Shown piece by piece: positions 35,444 to 44,480 of a stretch of 64,000 nt of DNA. A model generated the notes under the pieces. That model was not told where the DNA came from. It saw only the letters and a program-made list of their open reading frames with translations, and did not search any database. Within the stretch, counting starts at the first letter, position 1; every line of letters begins with the position of its first letter. Location of the stretch: positions 1,860,001-1,924,000 of the forward strand of contig OZ240684.1 in assembly GCA_965199175.1 (NCBI GenBank), read 5' to 3'. The stretch comes from G963923945 sp965199175 (GTDB lineage: Bacteria > Pseudomonadota > Alphaproteobacteria > G963923945). Made by a program: the position numbers and the translations under genes.

Positions 35444-35806
35444 ATGTCTAACCCTCTATCGGCCCATGATGGCCGGATCATCGATCAGTTATTTCAGGTG
35501 ATCACGCAGCGCCGTCACACAGATCCCGACCAGTCTTATAGTGCGGCATTGCTGGCTGCCGGACCGGTCAAAATTGCCAATAAACTGGGCGAAGAAGCGG
35601 TGGAAACAGTGACGGCGGCCCTGGCGCAGCCTACAGATCGTCTGATTGCTGAAAGTGCTGACCTGCTGTATCATCTCAGTGTTTTATGGGCCGCAACCGG
35701 GGTTCAGCCATCCGATGTCTGGGCAGAATTGGCGGGCCGCCAGAGCAAATCCGGTATTGAAGAAAAGAAAAGCCGGGTCTCCGACCCGTCTCCGGAAGCT
35801 GGTTAA
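35444..35806 (+). CDS. hisE: Phosphoribosyl-ATP pyrophosphatase HisE
   Basis: 120-aa MazG-like enzyme hydrolysing PR-ATP to PR-AMP, an early histidine step. ANKLGEEAVETVTAAL and LIAESADLLYHLSVLW hold the metal-binding acidic residues. Of the tandem ATGs at 35441 and 35444, the second has better spacing to GGAGAG. Followed by the HIT gene; the order hisH-A-F-E-HIT is typical for alphaproteobacteria. Confidence 0.95.
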   Translation: MSNPLSAHDGRIIDQLFQVITQRRHTDPDQSYSAALLAAGPVKIANKLGEEAVETVTAALAQPTDRLIAESADLLYHLSVLWAATGVQPSDVWAELAGRQSKSGIEEKKSRVSDPSPEAG

Positions 35807-35864
35807 GACCCCGGTTATCATAAGAAATCTTCAAGGAATCTCCGTTACCATAAGGATATGCGCT

Positions 35865-36266
35865 ATGGCTCAGTCGGTGCCCCCTGTTTATGATGACAAC
35901 AATGTGTTTGCGCGGATTATGCGCGGTGAGTTGCCGTGCAAGAAAGTTTATGAAGACCCGGATGTCCTGGCTTTTGAGGATATCAATCCGCAAGCCAGGA
36001 TTCATATCCTGATCATTCCTAAGCAAAACTATGTTTCCTGGGATGATTTCAGTCAGCAGGCGGATTCTTCTCAGATTGTTGCGCTTGTCAGGGCGGCTGG
36101 ACTCATTGCCCGCCAATATGGTCTGGATCAATCCGGGTACCGTTTATTGACCAATATCGGCACCGATGGCGGTCAGGAGGTTCCCCATCTGCATCTGCAT
36201 TTATTCGGCGGCGAAGCTCTGGGACCGATGGTGTCGCGACCCGCTCATTCTTCTGCACAAGACTGA
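35865..36266 (+). CDS. hinT: HIT-family purine nucleoside phosphoramidase (HinT-like)
   Basis: 133-aa protein of the histidine-triad family. FARIMRGELPCKKVYED and FEDINPQARIHILIIPK lead to the triad HLHLHLFGG near the C-terminus. ATG 35865 follows AAGGA and replaces a longer frame overlapping hisE. Hydrolyses nucleoside phosphoramidates; physiological role uncertain. Last gene of the his transcription unit; convergent with the DUF805 genes. Confidence 0.93.
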   Translation: MAQSVPPVYDDNNVFARIMRGELPCKKVYEDPDVLAFEDINPQARIHILIIPKQNYVSWDDFSQQADSSQIVALVRAAGLIARQYGLDQSGYRLLTNIGTDGGQEVPHLHLHLFGGEALGPMVSRPAHSSAQD

Positions 36267-36616
36267 GTGTCAAAGACTAAGTGCGAAAAACTGAGCGTTT
36301 TTGCCGGTTGGGCTGTTTGCGTGATCTGTATCATCCCGCCTGTTATTTCGGGAATGGTGCCGGGGGGCCTGTCTTTACAGGGCCGGTAATTGAAAGACCC
36401 GTTCAGGCCAGCACCAGGGGTACATCTACCGGGGGTATGTCTATCCCGGGCAGTGGCCTCCTGAGGTGGCGCATATTCTGCAGAAAAGATTTCAGACAGA
36501 CGTGATTTTAAACAGACGTGATTTTGAGCAGAGGTGATTGCCGCCGACGTAGTCTCATACATCATCTCATGGTGATCCGGGAAAGAGCCGGGCGGCTGGA
36601 TCATATCCGTCAGGAG
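36267..36616. other. Convergent intergenic region after HIT gene
   Basis: 350 bp with no gene. The 14-mer ACAGACGTGATTTT occurs twice, at 36496-36509 and 36512-36525 (16-bp period). No clear terminator seen. Confidence 0.5.
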
Positions 36617-37081
36617 TCATTGGGGTGATGGTGTCTCTTCCAGATTATATTTGTCCCCGGCCGGATTGGTCGGGAGGGCAAATAAAACCAGCAATGCAAT
36701 GGAACCGGCCAGTGCGAGGATCAATAAGATCTCGCTTGTGGTTTCGGTTAACGCGATGGCATCAACGAAAGAAGCGGGCACATAAAAAGGTAAAGAGAGT
36801 AATTGCCACCAGCCGCTTTTGCCGATGTCATGGAGCCTTCTGGCCCCGACCGCCAAATAAGGCAAAAGAAACACCAGGAAGATTGCCGTAGAAACAGGGT
36901 CATAATAAGCGGATTCGGCATCAATGGATTCAGTGTCCAGAAATGAGGGATCTTGGAGTATCCCAAGGAAACCGAGCAAGGATAAAAACAGAAAAAACCA
37001 CCAGAATTCGCTTCTGCTGGCCCGGCTTGTGAAGACGGCATAGTTGTTCATACAGGTTGTAATGGATTGCGTGAATGTCAT
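36617..37081 (-). CDS. DUF805 membrane protein, paralogue 1
   Basis: 154-aa small membrane protein of the DUF805 (YhaH) family. The amphipathic N-terminus NYAVFTSRASRSEFWWFFLF is followed by hydrophobic helices, the family signature LLPYLAVGARRLHDIGKSGW, and a C-terminal LLVLFALPTNPAGDKYN. Start ATG 37079-37081 has AAGGAGG upstream. Function of the family is unknown. An 84-bp stretch (36986-37069) is identical to one in the broken copy at 37807-37890, showing recent duplication or gene conversion. Confidence 0.9.
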   Translation of the reverse strand: MTFTQSITTCMNNYAVFTSRASRSEFWWFFLFLSLLGFLGILQDPSFLDTESIDAESAYYDPVSTAIFLVFLLPYLAVGARRLHDIGKSGWWQLLSLPFYVPASFVDAIALTETTSEILLILALAGSIALLVLFALPTNPAGDKYNLEETPSPQ

Positions 37082-37330
37082 GATGACCTCCTTATGATCC
37101 GGCCAATACCTACTCAATTTGAACGCCGAATTTTTAAATTACTGTTCCCGGATTGGTACGGATGGTTCATTCCCTGTCAAGAGCCATTAAGGGATGATGG
37201 GGTGTCTTCCCGGTCATGGGGTGTCTGTGTATTCCTGGTTGGCTGGTTTGCCTTCAACTTCCGGAGCCTTCTCTTGCCGACTTTCACCATGTGCTGGTTC
37301 TTGGTTCCTTTGCCTGCCGATATCAGGCTT

Positions 37331-37902
37331 TCAGCGACCAGTCTCATGCTGAGCTCGTTGCTTTTTAGCGGCTGCCTGTTCGTTTGCCTTTCGAGTCTCC
37401 GGCATCAAGGGGTTGTCATCCTCTGGCGGTTTGCCTGATCCTGTCTCTGCCTGTTCGTTTGCCTTTTGAGTTTCCGGAGCCAGAGAGTTGTCGGTTTCAT
37501 TTTTTGTCGGTGCGGAAGGCAAAACGCATAAAATGAATCATGGGATCAGACCAGCAAAACAGATGAGCGTATTCCGTGATTCTATCCTGTTTCCCGCTAA
37601 AATAATACCAATCACAGGCATCCCATAAAGCAACAGACACCAGACATTTTTTTCACCGGTATCGCGAAGCCTTCTGGTCGTGACAGCCAAATAAGGCAGC
37701 CAAAACGCTGACCAGGCCATAAACAATAAGCCATAAACAATAAAAAGAGTGGGTCCCCAAACGATGAGGCATCCATGAATCACGCACCAAAGATGACCAG
37801 GGAAATAAACAGAAAAAACCACCAGAATTCGCTTCTGCTGGCCCGGCTTGTGAAGACGGCATAGTTGTTCATACAGGTTGTAATGGATTGTGCCAATGTC
37901 AT
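37331..37902 (-). pseudogene. Broken DUF805 gene, paralogue 2 (two TGA codons and a 14-bp frameshift duplication)
   Basis: Starts as a normal DUF805 gene at ATG 37900-37902 and reads 40 codons to TGA at 37780-37782. Read through, it continues FMDASSFGDPLFLLF until a 14-bp tandem duplication (37716-37729 and 37730-37743) shifts the frame. Beyond it the family signature LPYLAVTTRRLRDTGEKN is in the other frame. Removing one 14-bp copy restores the frame exactly. A second TGA (37538-37540) precedes a C-terminal tail carrying KANEQA twice, ending at 37331. Dead or dying paralogue. Confidence 0.88.
37716..37743. repeat. 14-bp tandem duplication inside the DUF805 pseudogene
   Basis: GCCATAAACAATAA at 37716-37729 and 37730-37743. 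It changes the frame and, by comparison with the reading frames on either side, is the frameshift lesion of this gene. Confidence 0.92.
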
Positions 37903-38021
37903 GATGATTTCCTTATGATCCGGCCTTATGATCTGGCCGAATCATCAGGCGCATATCTGCCGAATTCAAACCCTCAATTCGAATATTGTTCCTGCCTGGT
38001 TAAAGATCGTTGATTTTCTCA

Positions 38022-38489
38022 TCAAGGGTTATGGGCAGGTGATGATTCCTCTTCCGGGTCGTATTTGTTTTTTGCCGGGTTGGTCGGGAGGGCAAACACA
38101 ACCAGCAATATGATGTGGCCAATATGTGCGATGATCACATCGATGAGACTCCAATCATCCGATTGCATGATACCGGAAAAAGGCATCACAGCATAAAGGG
38201 CATAAAGCAAGGGTGTGGTCATCAGTAACAGCCACCAGCCGCTTGCACCGATGTCATGGAGCCTTCTGGCCCCGACTGCCAGATAAGGCAAAAGAAGTGC
38301 CAGGGTCGCCAGGATTGAGATGGGTTCCAAACCCGACAACGGGGACCATATGACGCTATCAAAGAATAGCGCATTCAGGAGTATGAATTGTGTAAACAAA
38401 AAAAATCGCCAGAATTCACTTCTGCTGGCCCGGCCTGTGAAGACGGCATATTTGCTCATGCAGATTCTGACGGATCGGCCAAACGTCAT
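38022..38489 (-). CDS. DUF805 membrane protein, paralogue 3
   Basis: 155-aa intact DUF805 protein: YAVFTGRASRSEFWRFFLF, then hydrophobic helices, LLPYLAVGARRLHDIGASGW and a C-terminal VVFALPTNPAKNKYDPEEES. ATG 38487-38489 is preceded by AAGGTG. Similar to paralogue 1 in the N-terminal motif and family core, but divergent between. The three copies in a row suggest local duplication; function unknown. Confidence 0.9.
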   Translation of the reverse strand: MTFGRSVRICMSKYAVFTGRASRSEFWRFFLFTQFILLNALFFDSVIWSPLSGLEPISILATLALLLPYLAVGARRLHDIGASGWWLLLMTTPLLYALYAVMPFSGIMQSDDWSLIDVIIAHIGHIILLVVFALPTNPAKNKYDPEEESSPAHNP

Positions 38490-39865
38490 GATCACCTTTT
38501 TATACGTTTTTATACATTGATCTTATACGTCGATGATTGCTGATCAAAAACCCGGATCATGTCTGAATGACCGGCAGATCAATCAGGACAGAATAATCAA
38601 TGAGCCGGTTGTTTTCAAATAAGTGTCATTGTGTTGTATGAGGACGCATCATGATGTTGGGTTTTGCCGGAATGCTTCCGGTCTTCGGCAACCAGATGAC
38701 AACCGAATTGTCGGGGTATGTGGTTTTTTTCCTCTCAATATCAGGAAACGTATGTGCCAGTCATCTGATGCTGTGATCCATTATTGCGGAGTATTATGGT
38801 AAAAGATGGATTGGGCATGATAGGGGCTTTGTTCTATTAAATAATTGATTATAAAAGAATATTTTGATATCTCTGAGGAATATCCGCACAACCAGCCAGG
38901 CATACTGACCGGTTAATCGCAGAAGAAGAGTGTTTTACTATCGGAAAAGAGCCTTGCCTTGTGAAAGGGCATAATCAAAAAACAGAGTTCATAAACAAGG
39001 TGTTAAATCAGAGAAAAGAAGTTTTTTCTCATTTTTTGACGGCAATACGACAATCCCATAACTACAATAGAAGTTAAGGTATCGACAAAAAAAGAGAGGA
39101 CATTGATGATTTATTTTGATTGATAAACAACATTCTAACAGAAGTTCTTAACATAAAGAGCAAAAACGCTCACTCTACGCATTCAGGGGAGTGATTCACT
39201 GCCAGAGATAGGGAAAGAGATAGGGAAAGTAATGGCATTTTTGGGGATTATTGTCTCTGGTCAGAAGTGCTATGAAGGGGAATATTTTTATTACGGATCC
39301 GATATAATATAATAAAAGTCGTTTGTTATCAGTATATTATAACTATTTTCTAATTTAATAATTTAGAATAAGGCCGGGCCTTTTTTGATAACAGTGAATA
39401 CAGCTGATTTTTCCTGTTTCCGGTTTTGACAGGTCATGGAGTTTTTATTGCGTTTGCGCGATAGCATGAAAAATCACTATAAACTGCCGATAGTCAATGG
39501 CGGAAAAGCGGTATTTGAGCCATCTTTTTAAGGGTTGGATGTGAAAATTGAGCAATGGCTCAATCTATATCCTGGTTTTTACACCCATGGTTTGATCTAT
39601 ATTTTGTTTCGTCATGGGGGTCTTATCGTTTGATCCTTCATTCAGAAAATGAACAATCAGGGTTGGCTGGGGTTGATCGGATGCTGCTGCCTGGCTTGAT
39701 GCCTGATGGTTTGATCTTTTTTAATCCTATTTTACTGAATGTTTTTGTTTATTGAATGTTTTTGCCAGTTTTCGATTCTATATGATATCGAAGCAGGATA
39801 TGGTATCGAGAATATGATATTTGAAGTCAGCAAACATGATTGATAGATCAGTGTCAGGAGGTGAT
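38490..39865. other. 1.4-kb AT-rich gene-free region
   Basis: No ORF with recognisable features or a good start. It contains a 12-bp duplication (39204-39227), a small terminator-like hairpin (39370-39386), and a 16/17-bp duplication (39732-39747 and 39749-39764). Several T/A-rich palindromic stretches lie at 39300-39370. A regulatory RNA here cannot be excluded by eye. Confidence 0.5.
39370..39386 (+). terminator. Small terminator-like hairpin
   Basis: AAGGC-CGG-GCCTT stem-loop followed by further T (run to 39386). Stem only 5 bp, and no upstream plus-strand gene within 1 kb, so this is weak. Confidence 0.3.
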
Positions 39866-40084
39866 ATGATGCGTTTTTCAGCATTTGTTTTTTTGGTCTG
39901 TATGTCGGTTTTTGGCCTCAGCAGCCAACAGGCACAATCCGGTCCGTTGTCTCATGATGCGGCATTGAGTGGGTATGCGTTTCATCATGAAGGATTCGGA
40001 CATGGGGGAGGATGTCGTGAAGATTCGCCGGAAGGCCAATGCTGCCATATGGACCGTGAAAAAGAGGAAGATCATTGCCATTGA
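39866..40084 (+). CDS. Small secreted His/Cys-rich protein
   Basis: 72-aa protein. Two ATGs (39866 and 39869) follow a strong GGAGG. Residues 2-24 form a signal peptide (MRFSAFVFLVCMSVFGLSS). The mature part ends in a cluster of potential metal ligands: HHEGFGHGGGCREDSPEG, then QCCHMDREKEEDHCH. No family recognised. By composition it may bind metal in the periplasm. It stands alone after a long gene-free stretch; downstream comM is on the other strand. Confidence 0.6.
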   Translation: MMRFSAFVFLVCMSVFGLSSQQAQSGPLSHDAALSGYAFHHEGFGHGGGCREDSPEGQCCHMDREKEEDHCH

Positions 40085-40406
40085 CCATTTTGGTCACGCA
40101 TCATCGCGGATTTTTTGTCCTGGCCAGTATGGATCCGGGTCGATTCAGTCCCCTGTTATTGACGGATCTTACTGGTTTTCATACCGGGTAACAGGGTGCT
40201 GCCAACAGGGGTGGCAGTCTTTGCTGGGCGGTTTGGCACTGCTGGTTGTGGGGTCGGGCGGGCAGTCTTCTGGATCGATTTGTCTGTCGGCTCGTGGGGG
40301 GCTGAGTATACGTCCCTTTTTATCTTGTTCTCAGACGTTCAAATTTTACCGGCTCTGGTTGTTGGATCTGGTTGTGAGTTCGGGTATTGGGGCCGGGTAT
40401 TGGATT
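40085..40406. other. Intergenic region between small His/Cys-rich gene and comM
   Basis: 322 bp between convergent genes; the only ORF through it has no RBS or family features. Nothing specific seen. Confidence 0.5.
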
Positions 40407-41951
40407 TCAACGCCGGGTGAGCATACGCCGGGGTAAATCATGGGTCATGCGCCGGTAGGATAAGGCTTCTGCGATATGGTTGCGGCTGATCTTTTCGGCT
40501 CCGGATAAATCGGCGATGCTGCGGGCGACCCGGCGCACCCGGGCGTGGCCGCGTGCCGAAAGGCCAAAGGTTTCGACGGCTTGTGAGAGCAGGTTCCGGC
40601 TTTCCTGGTCCAATACTGTAACGTCATCCAGAAGGCGTCCCTCAATTTCGGCATTGATGCGTGCCGTGCTGCCGATTTTTTTGTAGCGTTCGAATTGTCT
40701 TTGCCGGGCTTGAGCGGCTCGTGCGGCAACGGTTGTACTATTCTCAGCCGGCGGAGGCAGATCAAGGTCACTGGCCCGTACGGCCGGCATCTCGACATAA
40801 AGATCAATTCGATCAAATAACGGACCCGAAACCCGGGATTGATAATCGGCGGCACAGCGCGGTGCCTGTGGGCAGACCCGGTCGGGATCATCAAGATGAC
40901 CACAAAAACAGGGATTCATTGCTGCGATTAGCTGAAACCGGGCCGGATAGCGGATATGCGCATTGGCCCGGGCAATTAAGGTTTCACCGCTTTCTATTGG
41001 TTGGCGCAAGGCTTCAAGAGCGGTCCGGGGAAATTCCGCCAATTCATCTAAAAACAAAACACCCCGATGCGCTAACGTGATTTCACCAGGCGCGACTTTA
41101 TGGCCGCCCCCGACCAAAGCAACCGGAGATGCTGAATGATGGGGATTACGGAACGGGGGTCGGCGTAACAGACCACCATGAAGCTGGCCAGCAATGGAAT
41201 GGACCATGCTGGCTTCACGGGCTGCCTGAGCATCAAGGGGCGGCAACAAACCGGGTAAACGGGCCGCTAACATTGATTTTCCTGCCCCAGGTGGTCCGAT
41301 CAGCAGCAGATTATGACCACCGGCTGCGGCAATTTCTAAGGCTCGTTTAGCGGTTTCCTGGCCTTTGATATCGGCAAGATCAGGGAGGATTTCATTGGTG
41401 GTTGAGTCTTCTTGTTGCCGTTGTGGCCGTGGCAGGGACTGTGTCCCGGTTAAATGGGCGATGAGTTCGGTTAAATGAGCCGCAGCAACAATATCAAGAT
41501 CTTCTTCAGCCCAGGCTGCTTCGCCGCCATTATCCCGGGGGCAAATCAGGCCCAGACCCCGGTCATGAGCCGCAAGAGCCGCCACCAAAACTCCCGGAAC
41601 CGGACGTAACCCGCCATCTAAAGCCAATTCACCCAGAGAACAATACCCAGCTGCGACATCAACCGGTATGACATTCATTGCGGCCAACAAACCCAGAGCA
41701 ATCGGGAGGTCATAATGGCTCCCGCTTTTGGTTATATCGGCCGGGGCTAAATTGATCACAACCCGCTTGGTCGGTAAAGCCAGACCGCATGCACCAAGGG
41801 CGGCCCGGACCCGTTCACGCGATTCGGCAACCGCTTTATCGGGCAGGCCAACAACAATAAAAGCCGGAAGACCATTTGCCAGACGCACTTGCACGTCAAT
41901 CGCTGTGGTCTCGACCCCGACAAAAGCCACTGTTTGTGAATACGCTGTCAC
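40407..41951 (-). CDS. comM: YifB/ComM-family Mg-chelatase-like AAA ATPase
   Basis: 514-aa ATPase. The N-terminal Lon-protease-like fold (VAFVGVETTAIDVQVRLANG, FIVVGLPDKAVAESRERV) precedes the AAA+ module with Walker A LLLIGPPGAGKSMLAARLP, Walker B GVLFLDELAEF and a C-terminal helical lid (LSLGARGHARVRR-like). ComM promotes branch migration during natural transformation in Haemophilus and Vibrio; role here not established. Length matches the family. Confidence 0.94.
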   Translation of the reverse strand: MTAYSQTVAFVGVETTAIDVQVRLANGLPAFIVVGLPDKAVAESRERVRAALGACGLALPTKRVVINLAPADITKSGSHYDLPIALGLLAAMNVIPVDVAAGYCSLGELALDGGLRPVPGVLVAALAAHDRGLGLICPRDNGGEAAWAEEDLDIVAAAHLTELIAHLTGTQSLPRPQRQQEDSTTNEILPDLADIKGQETAKRALEIAAAGGHNLLLIGPPGAGKSMLAARLPGLLPPLDAQAAREASMVHSIAGQLHGGLLRRPPFRNPHHSASPVALVGGGHKVAPGEITLAHRGVLFLDELAEFPRTALEALRQPIESGETLIARANAHIRYPARFQLIAAMNPCFCGHLDDPDRVCPQAPRCAADYQSRVSGPLFDRIDLYVEMPAVRASDLDLPPPAENSTTVAARAAQARQRQFERYKKIGSTARINAEIEGRLLDDVTVLDQESRNLLSQAVETFGLSARGHARVRRVARSIADLSGAEKISRNHIAEALSYRRMTHDLPRRMLTRR

Positions 41952-42381
41952 GACAAATTCCCCAAACTGACCCTAAAACCAATACAACCAATAACCCAAT
42001 AGCCTACTGATTACCCGGATCAATCGCCTGATCAATGATCAGCATGACAGGTGAATCAAGACCACTATTTTGACGGGCTGATGCTGAACATCAATCCTTA
42101 TATCCTTTATTCTGGTCTTTGGCTGTGAATAGCACAATCGAAATTGGTTCATCGACAGGATGATGAGCGAAAGCCAGCTATCGGCTTTGTTGCCGGTTTC
42201 ATGACATTTTTCCGCTCAGAAATATTGATTTTTCGACGTAAGGTTATTGTTGGATAATAGAAAGAGGGTGATTTTCTGTTCGGGAAAAGCGCTGCTCAGA
42301 CAATGGCTCTATCAGCCGATCGTTTTCTTCATCTTCCCGGATCTGGTTGGCCCTGCGTTTTGAGGGATGCGATGAACATGA
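41952..42381. other. Intergenic region comM / trmB
   Basis: 430 bp, both flanking genes on the minus strand. It holds the comM promoter area and the end of trmB; no ORF or structure recognised. Confidence 0.5.
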
Positions 42382-43068
42382 TCAGGCGGTTTTACGCAGA
42401 ACCAGAAAATAAACCGCCCGCCCTGCTGAACGGGCTTTGGCTTCATAGCGGGTGGGCGGCCAGTCATCAGGTTTGTGTCGCCAATCTTCCGGTCCGCAGG
42501 CCGTCCAGGAGATGCCATCTACCTTTGAGGCCTCAAACAACATCCATTCAGCATAGTCGGGATCATCGGTTGCCAGCCGTATGTCACGACCAGGTTTCAG
42601 AGCCCGGGCCAAATGCCCTAATAATATACGGTCAATGATGCGCCGTTTATGGTGGCGCCGTTTCGGCCACGGATCAGGAAATAAAATAAAAACACGATCC
42701 AGAATGCCTGGTGCCAAAGCGGTGACGATTCGCCGGGCATCGCCGTCATAAAGCCGTATGTTGCTCAATGCGTTTTCAGCGATCCGGACACAGCATTGGG
42801 CCAGTCCATTGATGAAGGGTTCGCAGCCAATAAGACCCATATTGGGGTTTGCTGATGCTTGCCACACCAGATGCTCGCCATTCCCAAAACCAATCTCCAG
42901 CCATAAGGCGTCAGGGATTGGTCTGAACAAAGCGGTTGGATTGAATACTCCGGCAGGCGGTTTGACTCCCCATTTTTCCATTTGAGAGCGCAGCAATGCT
43001 GCTTGTTGGGGCCGTAAGGGACGTCCTTTGCGGCGGCCATAAAATTGATCAGGGGGATCACCGGACAT
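42382..43068 (-). CDS. trmB: tRNA (guanine-N7)-methyltransferase TrmB
   Basis: 228-aa SAM-dependent enzyme making m7G46 in tRNA. An N-terminal basic segment (FYGRRKGRPLRPQQAALL) is followed by LEIGFGNGEHLVWQA, IGCEPFINGLAQC, and the signature LFPDPWPKRRHHKRRI. Follows metK after 59 bp on the same strand. Standard length. Confidence 0.96.
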   Translation of the reverse strand: MSGDPPDQFYGRRKGRPLRPQQAALLRSQMEKWGVKPPAGVFNPTALFRPIPDALWLEIGFGNGEHLVWQASANPNMGLIGCEPFINGLAQCCVRIAENALSNIRLYDGDARRIVTALAPGILDRVFILFPDPWPKRRHHKRRIIDRILLGHLARALKPGRDIRLATDDPDYAEWMLFEASKVDGISWTACGPEDWRHKPDDWPPTRYEAKARSAGRAVYFLVLRKTA

Positions 43069-43127
43069 AATGGCCCGATTGTTCTTGTTGGTGAGAATGC
43101 CTGAGATGTCTCTTTTTTTTATCGGGA

Positions 43128-44321
43128 TTACGCAAAGGCTGAGCGTAAATCAGTAACGAGATCAGTTTTTTCCCAGGAAAAGCCGCCATCCGGCTCAGGA
43201 GAACGCCCGAAATGACCATAAGCGGCCGTACGGGCATAAATGGGTCGGTTTAAACCAAGCCGCGAACGAATACCGCCCGGGCTGAGGTCAACCATGTCTT
43301 GCAGAGCCGCAGAAAGGCCGGTTTCATCAACATGTTGACTCCCATGCGTATTCACATACACCGCCACTGGCCGGGCGACCCCAATGGCGTAAGCGAGTTG
43401 AATTGTGCAGGAATCAGCCAATCCGGCCGCCACCACATTTTTAGCCAGATAACGGGCCGCATAGGCTCCTGAACGGTCAACTTTGGTCGGGTCTTTCCCC
43501 GAAAAGGCCCCACCCCCGTGGGGAGCTGCCCCGCCATAGGTATCAACAATGATTTTGCGTCCGGTCAGCCCGGCATCGCCATCAGGACCACCAATCACGA
43601 ATCGTCCGGTCGGATTGACGAAAAACTGATCCTCCGGACACATCCAGCCTTCCGGCAGAGATTCTTCAACCAGGGGCCGTATCATTGCGGTGACCGCAGC
43701 CTGATCCAGATCCGGATCATGCTGTGTCGAGACAACCACTCCTGTGGCTTTGACCGGCTGGCCGTTTTGATAGAGCAGGCTTACCTGGCTTTTAGCATCT
43801 GGTCCCAACCCCTGAACACGCCCAGAGCGACGACACTCATCAATCAGGCGCAAAATACGGTGTGCGTAATAAATCGCGGCTGGCATGAGAGCATCGGTCT
43901 GGCGACATGCATAGCCGAACATGATTCCCTGGTCTCCGGCACCTTGTTCTTTATCTGCGCTTGAATCGACCCCCATCGCGATATCACCCGACTGGGCGTG
44001 CAGGAAATTATCAATCCGTAGTTTTTCCCAATGGAACCCGTCTTGCTGATACCCAAGAATGCGCACCGCCTCACGAACCGATTGTTCAATACGTTCCGGG
44101 GTGATGCTATCCGGGCCACGCACTTCGCCGGCCAAAACGACCTGGTTGGTGGTGCTCAGGGTTTCGCATGCCACCCGTGATTGCGGATCGGCAGAGAGAT
44201 AGAGATCAAGAATAGTATCAGAAATCCAGTCACAGACTTTATCTGGATGCCCCGCAGAAACGGATTCACTGGTAAAAACGTAATCGGATTCCGGCACCAT
44301 CATCTCCCCATGTAACCCCAT
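43128..44321 (-). CDS. metK: S-adenosylmethionine synthetase
   Basis: 397-aa enzyme making SAM from ATP and methionine. FTSESVSAGHPDKVCDWISD, the MFGYACRQTD motif and the flexible-loop GGGAFSGKDPTKVDRS are intact. The annotated ATG is at 44319-44321; ATGs at 44303 and 44300 sit right after GGGGAG and may be the true start, cutting six or seven residues. An 8-bp GC-rich hairpin lies just upstream and may regulate it. xre precedes, trmB follows. Confidence 0.97.
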   Translation of the reverse strand: MGLHGEMMVPESDYVFTSESVSAGHPDKVCDWISDTILDLYLSADPQSRVACETLSTTNQVVLAGEVRGPDSITPERIEQSVREAVRILGYQQDGFHWEKLRIDNFLHAQSGDIAMGVDSSADKEQGAGDQGIMFGYACRQTDALMPAAIYYAHRILRLIDECRRSGRVQGLGPDAKSQVSLLYQNGQPVKATGVVVSTQHDPDLDQAAVTAMIRPLVEESLPEGWMCPEDQFFVNPTGRFVIGGPDGDAGLTGRKIIVDTYGGAAPHGGGAFSGKDPTKVDRSGAYAARYLAKNVVAAGLADSCTIQLAYAIGVARPVAVYVNTHGSQHVDETGLSAALQDMVDLSPGGIRSRLGLNRPIYARTAAYGHFGRSPEPDGGFSWEKTDLVTDLRSAFA

Positions 44322-44334
44322 ATAACACGTGACT

Positions 44335-44364
44335 GGCCGGGTTCTTTCACCAAGACACCCGGCC
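44335..44364 (-). promoter_or_regulatory. GC-rich hairpin in the metK leader
   Basis: Perfect 8-bp stem GGCCGGGT/ACCCGGCC with a 14-base loop, ending 13 bp before the first metK ATG. No T-tract follows in the metK direction, so it is not an obvious terminator. I do not recognise it as a known SAM riboswitch class. Confidence 0.4.
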
Positions 44365-44480
44365 CTTGATCGTTATTTCTTACACTTTGTTTTGTAATGG
44401 TCAAGGTCACATAGCCCCCGGAAGGCGCGATGATGGCTTTCTGGTTGTATGGCAAAAGCCGGTCCCGGTCTCCGGAAGAT

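Noticed and set aside
39555..39755. 66-codon plus-strand ORF in the gene-free region
   Set aside because: No signal, RBS or family; lies in AT-rich DNA where chance ORFs are expected.
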